Assembly: GCF_902832845.1 (NCBI RefSeq)
Contig: NZ_CADFDB010000005.1
Location: forward strand, 248,001-312,000
From: Burkholderia metallica
Lineage (GTDB): Bacteria > Pseudomonadota > Gammaproteobacteria > Burkholderiales > Burkholderiaceae
DNA: 64,000 nucleotides
Reading direction: 5' to 3'
Shown here: positions 48,610 through 58,436 of the stretch, piece by piece
Numbering within the stretch: the stretch's first letter is position 1
Layout of the letters: each line of letters starts with the position of its first letter
Notes under the pieces: generated by a model
Database searches by the model: none
What the model was told of the DNA's origin: nothing
Seen by the model: only the letters and a program-made list of their open reading frames with translations
Position numbers and translations under genes: made by a program

Positions 48610-49617
48610 ATGAAGCATGTCAATCCGAAACCTACCTTCCTGAAGCTGCTGGCCGCTTTCGGCGCCGCGCTGCCCGCGCTGTCGCACGCACACGTCAAAT
48701 GGTTCGAGGCGTACGACGTCTCCGCGGCGCCGGCGCAGCTCGCGTCGGTGTTCGGCAACCCGCTGTTCCTGATCCTGCTCGCGCTGAGCGCCGTCGCGAT
48801 CTTTGCGGTCATCGCGATCGACAACCGGCTGGCAACGCCCCGGTTCGTCAGGTCGCTCGACGCGCAGGGGATGCGCCATGTCGGACCGTTCCTGCGCTAT
48901 GCCGTCGCGCTCTTTTTCGTGCTGCTGCAGATCACGGGCCTGCAGGTGATCCTCACGCCGGAACTCGAAACCGGCTCGACCGCCGTCGTGCTGCTGCAGT
49001 ACGCGATCGCGGGCTGTGCGCTGTTCAATCGCACCGCGTTCGTGTCCGGGCTCGGCATCCTCGCGCTGTACGCGATCGCGGCGGCCGAATACGGAATGTT
49101 TCATCTGCTCGACTACACGATCTTCGTCGGCATCGCGTTGTTCCTGATCGCGGAATCGCTTCGCGCGGGCCGGCTCACGTGCGCGTCGCTGATGGCGCTG
49201 CGCGTCACGACCGCATGCACGCTGCTGTGGGGGGCCATCGAGAAGTTCGCCTATCCGGACACGTTCTACCGGCTGCTGGATCAGTACCCGTACCTGTCGT
49301 TCGGGCTCGATCGCGAGTTCTTCCTGTTCAGCGCGGGCTTCGTCGAGTTCGTCTGTGCGTACCTGATCGTGTTCGGGCGACTGTCGGCGAAGGCATGCAT
49401 CGTCGCGCTGCTCGGCTTCTTCGCGGTGGCCGTGATCCCGTTCGGGATGATCGATGCCGTCGGGCACTGGCCGTTCGCTGCCGCGCTGCTGGCGCTGCTC
49501 GCCACGCCGAACCGGTTCGAGATCAAGGTACGGCCACGCTTGAACACGGCGCTGTACCTGGGCGGCATGTCGTCGATGTTCGCGTACTGCTACGGTGCGC
49601 AGGCGTTGCCGGGCTGA
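48610..49617 (+). CDS. Polytopic membrane protein with signal peptide
   Basis: 335 residues. A signal peptide (FLKLLAAFGAALPALSHA) would leave a mature N terminus of HVKWFEAYDV, and about eight further hydrophobic helices follow. The His at the mature start resembles metal-binding copper-resistance-type proteins, but no family can be named. Part of the sequence (for example LDQYPYLSFGLDREFFLFSAGF) has a DoxX-like look. It lies between two similar 64-base repeats, which suggests it may have moved as a unit. No close operon partner. Confidence 0.65.
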   Translation: MKHVNPKPTFLKLLAAFGAALPALSHAHVKWFEAYDVSAAPAQLASVFGNPLFLILLALSAVAIFAVIAIDNRLATPRFVRSLDAQGMRHVGPFLRYAVALFFVLLQITGLQVILTPELETGSTAVVLLQYAIAGCALFNRTAFVSGLGILALYAIAAAEYGMFHLLDYTIFVGIALFLIAESLRAGRLTCASLMALRVTTACTLLWGAIEKFAYPDTFYRLLDQYPYLSFGLDREFFLFSAGFVEFVCAYLIVFGRLSAKACIVALLGFFAVAVIPFGMIDAVGHWPFAAALLALLATPNRFEIKVRPRLNTALYLGGMSSMFAYCYGAQALPG

Positions 49618-49679
49618 TACGCGTGCCGGCGGTGTGCCAAGCGACGCATTTTGCATCGCCGCTGGAAAACGCCGGCCGA

Positions 49680-49744
49680 TCAACGACTTGGCGAGCCTGT
49701 CAGACGCTTGTCCACAGGCTCTTCAACACGAACTGGGGATAACC
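49680..49744 (+). repeat. DnaA-box-like repeat, copy B
   Basis: 65 bases beginning TCAACGACTTGG and ending ACTGGGGATAACC. Roughly two thirds of its bases match copy A at 48461-48524 by eye, in the same orientation. Here the DnaA box is degenerate (TGGGGATAA). It lies between the membrane protein and the convergent dehydratase gene. Confidence 0.6.
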
Positions 49745-49760
49745 CGTAGCCGCTGCGCGC

Positions 49761-50780
49761 TCAGTGTTGCAGCGTCGCGTGCGCGAGATGCATGCCGAGC
49801 GTGGCGGGGTCGGTATTCGTACCCGATAGCAGCACGCCGACGCGCTTGCCCTGCAGCGTTTCGCGCAGCGGGCCAAGCAGCGCGGCGAGGGCGGCCGCGC
49901 ACGCCGGTTCGACCGACAGCTTCAGTTGCGAGAACAGGAACAGCATCGCGGCACGCAGCGCGTCGTCGGACACGGTGACGATGCGGTCGACGTGGCGCCG
50001 GCACAGCTGGTAGCTGTATTCCTCGGTATGCGGCGCCATCAGCGAATCGGCGATCGTCTGCATCGCGCTCATCTTGATCGTGTGATTGGCCGCGAAGCTG
50101 CGGCTCATCGCGTCGGCGCCTTCCGGCTCGACGCCGTACACGTGCACGCGCGGATTCGCGAGCCGCAACGCGGTCGCCATGCCGGCCGCGAGCCCGCCGC
50201 CGCCGATCGGCACGATCACCGCATCGAGGTCGGGCGTCTGCGTCGCCCATTCGTAGCCGAGCGTCGCGGTGCCGAGGATCGTGTGATAGCCGTTGAACGG
50301 ATGAATGAAGAAGCGGCCTTCCTCGGCCTCGATCCGCCGCACGAGATCGAATGCCTGCGATGCGCTGCCCGCGAGCACGACTTCCGCGCGGTACTGCTTG
50401 CATTGCGCGATGCGCGTCGGGCTCGCGGTATGGAACATCACGACCTTCGCGCTGCTGCCGAGCCGCATCGCCGCATACGCGACGGCCGCCGCATGATTGC
50501 CGGCCGACACGCAGGTGACGCCCGCGTTCTTGCGGGCTTCGTCGAGTGCGAGCAGGTGCGTGAATGCGCCGCGCGCCTTGAAGCTGCCGCTCACCTGCAG
50601 CAGTTCGAACTTGAAGTTGACGTGCGTGCCTTCGAGGGACGGCAGGTCGGCGCGTTCGAACACGGGCGTGCGCGCGACCCACGGCGACAACGCGAAATGC
50701 TGCGCGGCGATTTCGTCGAGCGTCGGAATCGGCTCGCCGTCGATCGTCGTATGGGCGGAGCCCGGGTGTTCAGTCGACAT
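49761..50780 (-). CDS. Threonine/serine dehydratase-like PLP enzyme
   Basis: 339 residues of the tryptophan-synthase-beta fold type II family. Lys68 in SGSFKARGAF is the PLP Schiff base; GGGGLAAG is the phosphate-binding loop; SAGNHAAAVAYAA is the substrate loop. There is no C-terminal ACT regulatory domain, so it is a short, catabolic or biodegradative-type threonine dehydratase, serine racemase or hydroxyaspartate dehydratase. The ATG lies 60 bases after the stop of argE on the same strand, so the pair may be co-transcribed. Confidence 0.85.
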   Translation of the reverse strand: MSTEHPGSAHTTIDGEPIPTLDEIAAQHFALSPWVARTPVFERADLPSLEGTHVNFKFELLQVSGSFKARGAFTHLLALDEARKNAGVTCVSAGNHAAAVAYAAMRLGSSAKVVMFHTASPTRIAQCKQYRAEVVLAGSASQAFDLVRRIEAEEGRFFIHPFNGYHTILGTATLGYEWATQTPDLDAVIVPIGGGGLAAGMATALRLANPRVHVYGVEPEGADAMSRSFAANHTIKMSAMQTIADSLMAPHTEEYSYQLCRRHVDRIVTVSDDALRAAMLFLFSQLKLSVEPACAAALAALLGPLRETLQGKRVGVLLSGTNTDPATLGMHLAHATLQH

Positions 50781-50840
50781 GACGTGGCGGGTGGCGGAGT
50801 GGGCCGGCCCGCACGCGCGGGCCGGCGGGGCGGGAGGCAG

Positions 50841-52061
50841 TCAGTGCGCGTCGACCGACATGCTGCGGATGAACTTGCGCAGGAACTGCTCGCAGGCGGC
50901 GAGCTGCGCGAGCTCGACATATTCGTTCGGCTTGTGCGCCTGCTCGATGTTGCCGGGCCCGCATACGACACTCGGGATGCCCGCGCGTTCGAACAGGCCG
51001 GCCTCGGTGCCGTACGCGACCTTGCGCTTGTCCTGGTCGGCCGTCAGCGCGCGCACGAGCTGCGTGATCGCGGCCTGTTCGGTGGCGTCGAGACCGGGCG
51101 CCGCGGCGATCTTCGAGAACTCGATCGCGGCATTCGGATGCTCGCGCTGCATCTGCGGCAGCAGCGTATCGCGTGCATACGCCTCGATGCGCGTGAAGAT
51201 CTGGTCGGGATCGAGCGTCGGCAGGTTGCGGAATTCGAAGTCGAAGCGGCACTCGGCCGGCACCGTGTTGATCGCGTTGCCGCCCTGGATCGTACTCGTC
51301 TGCGCGGTCGTGAACGGCACGTCGTACAGCGCGTCGAACGGGCCTTCGGCGCGGAAGCGGTCGGCGATGTCGCGGATGTGGCAGATGAGGCGCGCCGCGT
51401 ACTCGATCGCGTTCAGCCCCTTCGGCGTCAGCGACGAATGCGCGGCGTGGCCGCGCACGCAGCAGCGGTACGCATTGATGCCCTTGTGCGCGATGATCGG
51501 CCGCATGCTGGTCGGCTCGCCGACGATGCAGCCGGACGGTTGCACGCCGCGCTTGACGAGGTCGGCGATCATCAGCGGTGCGCCCGCGCAGCCGATTTCC
51601 TCGTCGTAGGACAGTGCGAAATGGATCGGCTTCGCGAGCGTCGTCGCCTGCATCTCGGGCAGCAGCGCGAGCGCGGCGCCGATGAAGCCCTTCATGTCGC
51701 AGGTGCCGCGACCGTACAGGCGGCCGTCGCGGATTTCCGGCGCGAACGGGTTGCTGTCCCATTGCTGGCCGTCGACCGGCACGACGTCGGTATGCCCCGA
51801 CAGCACGATCCCGCCGTTCGTCGAGCCGTCGTGCGCCGGCACGGTCGCGAACAGATTCGCCCAGCCCTCGCGCGGATCGTGCGTGATCGTCGATGCGATG
51901 CCTTTCGCCGCGAGCGCGTCGCGCACCGTTTCGATCAGGCCGAGGTTCGGCACGCGGCTCGTCGTGTCCATCGACACCAGTTGCTTGATCCAGGGCAGGC
52001 TGACGAGCGACGCGTCGCCTTGATCGGCGGCGGAAGGCGCCGTCGCGTCGAGAGTGGACAT
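50841..52061 (-). CDS. argE: Acetylornithine deacetylase-like M20 peptidase
   Basis: 406 residues of the M20 metallopeptidase family (ArgE/DapE/CPG2). Metal-binding marks are SGHTDVVPVDGQQW (His, Asp), the bridging Asp in GRGTCDMKG, the catalytic Glu in YDEEIGCAG and the C-terminal GPGNIEQAHKPNEYVE (His). The dimerisation insert is present (about residues 185-300). This fits ArgE, which removes acetyl from N-acetylornithine in arginine synthesis; a related amidohydrolase role is possible. GGAG precedes the ATG at 52061. Confidence 0.88.
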   Translation of the reverse strand: MSTLDATAPSAADQGDASLVSLPWIKQLVSMDTTSRVPNLGLIETVRDALAAKGIASTITHDPREGWANLFATVPAHDGSTNGGIVLSGHTDVVPVDGQQWDSNPFAPEIRDGRLYGRGTCDMKGFIGAALALLPEMQATTLAKPIHFALSYDEEIGCAGAPLMIADLVKRGVQPSGCIVGEPTSMRPIIAHKGINAYRCCVRGHAAHSSLTPKGLNAIEYAARLICHIRDIADRFRAEGPFDALYDVPFTTAQTSTIQGGNAINTVPAECRFDFEFRNLPTLDPDQIFTRIEAYARDTLLPQMQREHPNAAIEFSKIAAAPGLDATEQAAITQLVRALTADQDKRKVAYGTEAGLFERAGIPSVVCGPGNIEQAHKPNEYVELAQLAACEQFLRKFIRSMSVDAH

Positions 52062-52166
52062 GGCAAAACTCCGTCTGAGGAATGGGAAAATCATACTCAA
52101 AAACACGTCGGCCCGCCTTTGCCGGGCGCGATGCGGTGCAGCAACACCGCATCCGCCGGTATCGCG

Positions 52167-55100
52167 TCAGCGTGCGGCGGCCACCGCGCCCTGCGTGGGG
52201 GCGAGCGCGCGCAGCGTTTCCTTGATCGTCGACACGCGGATCGCGAGATCGGGCGAGCGCGTCTCGATGCGCAGCTTGTCCTGGCCCGCGAGCTTGATGT
52301 GGCGATGCTTCTGCACCATCTCGATGATCCGCATCGGATCGATCGGCGGATTCGGCTCGAACTGCAGCCCGATCGCCACTTCGCTCGCGTCGATCTTCAC
52401 GATGCCGAGCGGCTTCGCGGCGATCCGCAGCCGGTGCGTCTCGACGAGCGCGTGCGCCTGCGGCGGCAGCTTGCCGAAGCGGTCGATCAGTTCCTCCTGG
52501 ATGCCGTCGATCGCATCGCCGTGCTCGCAGTTCGCGAGCCGCTTGTACAGCGACAGCCGCTCCTGCACGTCCGCGCAGTAGTCGGCCGGCAGGATCGCCG
52601 GGGCATGCAGGTTGATTTCCGTCGTCGCGGCGAGCGGGGCGGTGAGGTCGGGCTCCTTGCCGTTCTTCAGCGCCTTCACCGCGTCGTTGAGCATGTCCGT
52701 ATAGAGCTGGAAGCCGATCTCGTGGATCTCGCCCGACTGCTTGTCGCCGAGCACCTCGCCGGTGCCGCGGATCTCCAGATCGTGCATCGCGAGATAGAAG
52801 CCCGAGCCGAGTTCCTCCATCTGCTGGATCGCTTCCAGCCGGCGCTGCGCCTGCTTGGTCAGCGCCTGCGGATCGTGCACCAGCAGGTACGCGTACGCCT
52901 GGTGATGCGAGCGGCCGACGCGCCCGCGCAGCTGGTGAAGCTGCGCGAGGCCGAACTTGTCCGCGCGGTGCATGATGATCGTGTTTGCGCTCGGCACGTC
53001 GATGCCGGTCTCGATGATGGTCGTGCACAGCAGCACGTTCGCGCGCTGCGCGACGAAATCGCGCATCACGCGCTCGAGCTCGCGCTCGTGCATCTGGCCG
53101 TGCGCGATCACGATGCGCGCTTCCGGCACGAGTTCCTCGAGCATCGCCTTGCGGTTCTCGATCGTCTCGACTTCGTTGTGCAGGAAGTACACCTGGCCGC
53201 CGCGCTTGAGCTCGCGCAGCATCGCCTCGCGGATCACGCTTTCTTCCTCGCGGCGCACAAAGGTCTTGATCGCGAGCCGCTTCTGCGGCGCGGTCGCGAT
53301 CACCGAGAAATCGCGCAGCCCTTCGAGCGCCATCCCGAGCGTACGCGGGATCGGCGTCGCGGTGAGCGTCAGCACGTCGACTTCCGCGCGCAGCGCCTTC
53401 AGCGCTTCCTTCTGGCGCACGCCGAAACGGTGCTCCTCGTCGATGATCACGAGGCCGAGGCGCTTGAACTGCACGTCCGACGACAGCAGCTTGTGCGTGC
53501 CGATCACGATGTCGACGCTGCCTTCGTTGATCTGCGCGATCGCCGCGTTGATTTCCTTCGCGGTCTTGAAGCGCGACAGCTCGACGATGCGCACCGGCCA
53601 GTCCGCGAAGCGGTCGACGAAGGTCTGCGTGTGCTGCTCGGCGAGCAGCGTGGTCGGCGACAGCAGCGCGACCTGCTTGCCGCCCAGCACCGCGATGAAT
53701 GCGGCGCGCAGCGCGACCTCGGTCTTGCCGAAGCCGACGTCGCCGCACACGAGGCGGTCCATCGGCTTGCCGCTCGTCATGTCGCCGATCACGGCCGCGA
53801 TCGCGGCCGCCTGGTCGGGCGTTTCCTCGAAGCCGAAGCTTTCCGCGAATTTCACGTAGTCGCGCGGATCGAGCGAGAACGCGTGGCCTTCGCGGGCCGC
53901 GCGACGCGCGTACAGGTTCAGCAGCTCGGCGGCCGTGTCGCGGATCTGCTGCGCGGCCTTGCGCTTCGCGCGCTCCCACTGGCCGGAGCCGAGCGCGTGC
54001 AGCGGTGCGCTGTCGGGGTCGGCGCCGCTGTAGCGCGAGATCACGTGCAATTGCGCGACGGGCACGTAGAGCTTGCTGTCGCCCGCGTATTCGAGATGCA
54101 GGAATTCGGTCTCGCCTTCGCCGAGATCCATCGACACGAGGCCCATGTAGCGGCCGATGCCGTGCTGCGCGTGGACGACCGGGTCGCCCACCTTCAGCTC
54201 CGACAGGTCGCGCACCATCGCGTCGACGTTGCTCGCCTGTTCCTGCCGGCGGCGGCCCGTGCGCCGGCCGAGTGCCCCGTACAGCTCGGTTTCGGTGACG
54301 ACCGCATAGCCTTCGCCCGGCACCGCGAAGCCGTTCGCGAGCGGCGCGACGCCGAGCGCGAAGCGTTCGTCGCTCGCGAGCCAGCCGGCGAAGTGGTCGT
54401 TCGACGCGGGGCGCAGATGGTGTTCGGCGAGCAGCTGCAGGATCGTTTCGCGGCGGCCGGCCGATTCGACGGTCAGCAGCACGCGCTTGCCCGACGATTC
54501 GACGAACGTGCGCAGCGACGCGAGCGGATCGTCGGCATGGCGATCGACGGTGAGTTCCGGCAGCGCGGTCGCCCAGCCGCCCGCCGGCTGCGCGGGCAGC
54601 ACGACGCGCGCGAACGGTTTCGCGAACGCGAAGAAGTCCTCGTCGGACAGGAACAGCCGCTGCGGTTCGAGGATCGGCCGCTCGCGATCGTGCGCGAGGA
54701 ACGCGTGGCGTTGCTTCGTATCGGCGGTGAAGCGGCGGATCGACGCTTCGAGATCGCCGGTGAACACGAGGTGCGCGTCTTGCGGCAGGTAGTGGAACAG
54801 CGTAGCCGTTTCGTCGAAGAACAGCGGCAGGTAATACTCGATGCCGGCCGACGGCACGCCGTTGCCGATGTCCTTGTAGATCGGCGCGCGGCTCGGGTCG
54901 CCTTCGAAGGTCTCGCGCCAGCGGCTGCGAAAGGCCGTGCGCGCGGCTTCGTCGAACGGAAACTCGCGGCCGGGCAATAGCCGCACGTCGCGCACCGGGT
55001 AGAGGCTGCGCTGGGTGTCGGGGTCGAACGCGCGGATCGAGTCGACCTGGTCGTCGAACAGGTCGATCCGGTACGGCAGCGGCGAGCCCATCGGGTACAG

Positions 55101-55637
55101 GTCGATCAGGGAGCCGCGCACGCAGTATTCGCCGGGCCGCACGACCTGGCTCACGTGCTCGTAGCCGGCCAGCGTGAGCTGTGCCTTCAGCTTCGCCTCG
55201 TCGAGCCGCTCGCCCTGCGCGAACGCGAACGTGTACGCGGCCATGAACGACGCGGGCGGCATCCGGTACAGCGCGGTGGTCGCGGGCACGAGCAGGATGT
55301 CGCAGCGGCCCTCGCCGAGATCGTGCAGCGTGGCGAGCCGCTCGGAGACGAGGTCCTGGTGCGGCGAGAACGTGTCGTACGGCAGCGTTTCCCAGTCCGG
55401 CAGCAGGCGCACGCGCGCGTCGGGCGAGAAGTAGCGGATTTCCTGCGACAGCCGCTGCGCATCGACCGCGTTTGCGCAGATCACCGCGAGGAGCGGCACG
55501 TCCTGGCGATTGTCGGCGAGATAACGGGCGATGGCGAGCGCGTCGGCGGAACCGTGCGCGCCGTCGAAGGCGAAACGCTGGCCGGGCTTGACGCGGGCAA
55601 CGGGCGAGGCGGGCGGGGTAGAAGCGTTATCTGGCAT
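52167..55637 (-). CDS. mfd: Transcription-repair coupling factor
   Basis: 1156 residues. Mfd removes RNA polymerase stalled at lesions and recruits UvrA. The order is: UvrB-like N-terminal region, RNA polymerase-interacting CarD-like domain (VGDPVVHAQHGIGRYMGL near residue 500), SF2 helicase motor with Walker A GFGKTEVAL (Lys638), DEEH box IIDEEHRFGV and motif TATPIPRTL, motif VI QLRGRVGRSHH, and the C-terminal TRCF domain. The start at 55637 (MPDNAS) is typical; a GTG at 55661 is also open. It is divergent from ispD. Confidence 0.97.
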   Translation of the reverse strand: MPDNASTPPASPVARVKPGQRFAFDGAHGSADALAIARYLADNRQDVPLLAVICANAVDAQRLSQEIRYFSPDARVRLLPDWETLPYDTFSPHQDLVSERLATLHDLGEGRCDILLVPATTALYRMPPASFMAAYTFAFAQGERLDEAKLKAQLTLAGYEHVSQVVRPGEYCVRGSLIDLYPMGSPLPYRIDLFDDQVDSIRAFDPDTQRSLYPVRDVRLLPGREFPFDEAARTAFRSRWRETFEGDPSRAPIYKDIGNGVPSAGIEYYLPLFFDETATLFHYLPQDAHLVFTGDLEASIRRFTADTKQRHAFLAHDRERPILEPQRLFLSDEDFFAFAKPFARVVLPAQPAGGWATALPELTVDRHADDPLASLRTFVESSGKRVLLTVESAGRRETILQLLAEHHLRPASNDHFAGWLASDERFALGVAPLANGFAVPGEGYAVVTETELYGALGRRTGRRRQEQASNVDAMVRDLSELKVGDPVVHAQHGIGRYMGLVSMDLGEGETEFLHLEYAGDSKLYVPVAQLHVISRYSGADPDSAPLHALGSGQWERAKRKAAQQIRDTAAELLNLYARRAAREGHAFSLDPRDYVKFAESFGFEETPDQAAAIAAVIGDMTSGKPMDRLVCGDVGFGKTEVALRAAFIAVLGGKQVALLSPTTLLAEQHTQTFVDRFADWPVRIVELSRFKTAKEINAAIAQINEGSVDIVIGTHKLLSSDVQFKRLGLVIIDEEHRFGVRQKEALKALRAEVDVLTLTATPIPRTLGMALEGLRDFSVIATAPQKRLAIKTFVRREEESVIREAMLRELKRGGQVYFLHNEVETIENRKAMLEELVPEARIVIAHGQMHERELERVMRDFVAQRANVLLCTTIIETGIDVPSANTIIMHRADKFGLAQLHQLRGRVGRSHHQAYAYLLVHDPQALTKQAQRRLEAIQQMEELGSGFYLAMHDLEIRGTGEVLGDKQSGEIHEIGFQLYTDMLNDAVKALKNGKEPDLTAPLAATTEINLHAPAILPADYCADVQERLSLYKRLANCEHGDAIDGIQEELIDRFGKLPPQAHALVETHRLRIAAKPLGIVKIDASEVAIGLQFEPNPPIDPMRIIEMVQKHRHIKLAGQDKLRIETRSPDLAIRVSTIKETLRALAPTQGAVAAAR

Positions 55638-55698
55638 AGGGACGACAGGGGTGGCGTGCACGGGCGCATCGCGGTGCGCCGGTCGAGACGAAAGACCT

Positions 55699-56455
<757 letters not shown>

Positions 56456-56483
56456 CTTTCACCCCCTCTCAATCGGAACACGC

Positions 56484-56969
56484 ATGGATTTCAGAATCGG
56501 ACAAGGCTACGACGTGCACCAGCTCGTCGAGGGGCGCCCCCTCATCATCGGCGGCGTGACGATTCCGTACGAACGCGGCCTGCTCGGCCACTCGGACGCG
56601 GACGTGCTGCTGCACGCGATCACCGACGCGCTGTTCGGCGCGGCCGCGCTAGGCGACATCGGCCGCCATTTTTCCGACACGGATGCGGCGTTCAAGGGCG
56701 CCGACAGCCGCGTACTGCTGCGCGAGTGCGTCGCACGCATCCAGGCCGCCGGCTTCACGATCCAGAACGTCGACAGCACCGTGATCGCGCAGGCGCCGAA
56801 GCTGGCACCGCATATCGACGGGATGCGCGCGAACATCGCGGCCGATCTCGGGCTGCCGCTCGAGCGCGTGAACGTGAAGGCGAAGACCAACGAGAAGCTC
56901 GGCTATCTCGGCCGCGGCGAGGGCATCGAGGCGCAGGCGGCCGCGCTGCTGGTGAAGCAGGGCGCGTGA
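56484..56969 (+). CDS. ispF: MECDP synthase
   Basis: Makes 2-C-methyl-D-erythritol 2,4-cyclodiphosphate with loss of CMP, two steps after IspD. 161 residues: metal-binding GYDVHQL (Asp10, His12), [18 protein letters not shown] (metal His), and the C-terminal [21 protein letters not shown] with the family TNE/LG-GRGE signature. Length and motifs are standard. IspE is not in the window. Confidence 0.97.
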   Translation: MDFRIGQGYDVHQLVEGRPLIIGGVTIPYERGLLGHSDADVLLHAITDALFGAAALGDIGRHFSDTDAAFKGADSRVLLRECVARIQAAGFTIQNVDSTVIAQAPKLAPHIDGMRANIAADLGLPLERVNVKAKTNEKLGYLGRGEGIEAQAAALLVKQGA

Positions 56970-57010
56970 CGCCCGGCCGGAGCGGTGCGCGGTTGGCGCC
57001 GCCGAAATGA

Positions 57011-57039
57011 AAAATGCCACGCGCGATGCGTGGCATTTT
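57011..57039. terminator. Bidirectional terminator between ispF and ahpD
   Basis: A perfect 12-base stem, AAAATGCCACGC with GCGTGGCATTTT, and a five-base loop. The A- and T-rich ends allow action on both strands for the convergent genes. Confidence 0.88.
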
Positions 57040-57094
57040 CGTTTGGGGCGCCGCGCCGCTGCCGGCATCGCTGCCGGTCGGGCGGCGCAACCGC

Positions 57095-57622
57095 TCACTC
57101 GCCTTCGGCGGCGATCACCTGCGCGGCGGCGTTGATCACCGACGCGATGCGGCCGACGTCGCGCAGCTGCGTGACGGTCATCCCTTGCTCGTTCTTCAGC
57201 AGCGCATAGTGCGACTTCACGCAGAAGTGGCACTTGCCGACGATCGACGCGGCGAGCGCGTACATCTCGAACTTGCGCTTGTCGACGCCGCCGTGCGTCG
57301 CGTAAGCGCCCATCCGCAGTTCGGCGCGCTGCGTCTTCAGGTCGACGTCGTCGGCCATCTCGACATACGGATACCAGGTGTTGTTCATCCCCATCAGCGC
57401 GGCCGCCGTCAGCACGGCGTTCGTCTCTTCGGGCGACAGGACGCCGGCTTCGCGGATCGTCTTGACGAGCACCGTGCTCTTCGCCGCGATCGCCGCCGCC
57501 AGTGCGACGCCGACCGCGTCGGTGCCTTCGAGCGACGAGCGCGAGATCGTGCCGTCGAGGTTCAGGCGAATGTCCTTCGCGTAGTCGGGAATACGTGCCT
57601 TAATCGAGTCGATGAATTCCAT
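57095..57622 (-). CDS. ahpD: AhpD-type alkylhydroperoxidase
   Basis: 175-residue carboxymuconolactone-decarboxylase family protein. It has the peroxidase/disulphide motif CHFCVKSH with Cys131, Cys134 and His138, and the proton-relay Glu region upstream. In mycobacteria AhpD reduces AhpC using lipoamide-dependent electrons; here it follows ahpC directly, so it probably does the same job in place of AhpF. GGAG precedes the ATG. Confidence 0.9.
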   Translation of the reverse strand: MEFIDSIKARIPDYAKDIRLNLDGTISRSSLEGTDAVGVALAAAIAAKSTVLVKTIREAGVLSPEETNAVLTAAALMGMNNTWYPYVEMADDVDLKTQRAELRMGAYATHGGVDKRKFEMYALAASIVGKCHFCVKSHYALLKNEQGMTVTQLRDVGRIASVINAAAQVIAAEGE

Positions 57623-57651
57623 TGATATCTCCTATGGGTTGGCCGTTAAAA

Positions 57652-57683
57652 AAGCCCGCAGGCAAGACGTGCGCCGCGGGCTT
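57652..57683 (-). terminator. Hairpin between ahpC and ahpD
   Basis: On the minus strand AAGCCCGC and GCGGGCTT pair around a 16-base loop and are followed by a T-run. It lies just after the ahpC stop and before ahpD, so it may reduce but not stop transcription into ahpD. Confidence 0.7.
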
Positions 57684-57698
57684 CGTGCATCGATGCGC

Positions 57699-58247
57699 TT
57701 ACAGCGTTGCGCCGCCGACTGCACGGTTGCACGGGCACAGTTCGTCCGTTTGCAGGCCGTCCAGAATCCGCAGGACTTCTTCCGGGCTGCGGCCGACGTT
57801 CAGGTTGTTCACCGAAACGTGCTGGATCGTGTTGTCCGGGTCGACGATGAACGTTGCGCGCAGCGCCACGCCGGCTTCCTTGTCGCGCACGCCGAGCTGG
57901 TCGATCAGCTCGCCCTTGACGTCGCCGAACGAGTAGTGGTTCAGCTTGTCGAGGTCCTTGTGCTCACGGCGCCATGCGAGCTTGACGAATTCGTTGTCCG
58001 AGCTGCCGCCGAGCAGCACGGCGTCGCGCTCTTCGAACTGCTTCGTGAGCTTCGCGAACTCGACGATTTCCGTCGGGCACACGAACGTGAAATCCTTCGG
58101 ATAGAAGTAGATGATCTTCCACTTGCCCGGGAACGACGCTTCGGTGACGGTCTCGAACGCCGACTGGCCGTTTTCCTCGTGATTGTTGAAGCCCGGCTTC
58201 GCGGCTACGACGGTGAAAGCTTCGAGTTTATCGCCCACGGTTTTCAT
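57699..58247 (-). CDS. ahpC: Alkyl hydroperoxide reductase AhpC (peroxiredoxin)
   Basis: 182-residue peroxiredoxin with the peroxidatic Cys57 in KDFTFVCPTEIVEF and C-terminal Cys171 and Cys173 (DELCPCNRAVGG). It belongs to the AhpC group whose reductant is AhpD rather than AhpF; M. tuberculosis AhpC is a known relative. It detoxifies organic peroxides and peroxynitrite. A promoter with a good -10 and -35 lies upstream. Confidence 0.95.
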   Translation of the reverse strand: MKTVGDKLEAFTVVAAKPGFNNHEENGQSAFETVTEASFPGKWKIIYFYPKDFTFVCPTEIVEFAKLTKQFEERDAVLLGGSSDNEFVKLAWRREHKDLDKLNHYSFGDVKGELIDQLGVRDKEAGVALRATFIVDPDNTIQHVSVNNLNVGRSPEEVLRILDGLQTDELCPCNRAVGGATL

Positions 58248-58329
58248 GCGGATACTCCTGTATGAGTTGGGAAGAAGACTGAGTCAAGCTACCTCGGTGC
58301 TGCAACGATGGTGTGACAGCATGGGCAAA

Positions 58330-58358
58330 ACTATAACACTATTAGTAAAACACTTCAA
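58330..58358 (-). promoter_or_regulatory. Candidate sigma-70 promoter of ahpC
   Basis: On the minus strand, TTGAAG (58353-58358) and TATAGT (58330-58335) are separated by 17 bases, the ideal spacing. Two ATAG tetramers on the plus strand (58358-58361 and 58381-58384) could be half-sites for OxyR, but the match is partial, so regulation by OxyR is only a possibility. Confidence 0.6.
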
Positions 58359-58436
58359 TAGATTTTGACTAACAACCCTCATAGCTTTTTTCAACCGGAT
58401 CGATAGTGTGGCGCGCAACCCGCGGGCGCGCGCGTG

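Noticed and set aside
49926-54980. A 1684-codon open frame on the plus strand
   Set aside because: It is antisense to argE, mfd and the dehydratase, and has no family features. GC-rich third positions keep such frames open.
58330-58390. A full OxyR site before ahpC
   Set aside because: Only scattered ATAG tetramers are present with wrong spacing, so the site is not claimed beyond the promoter entry.
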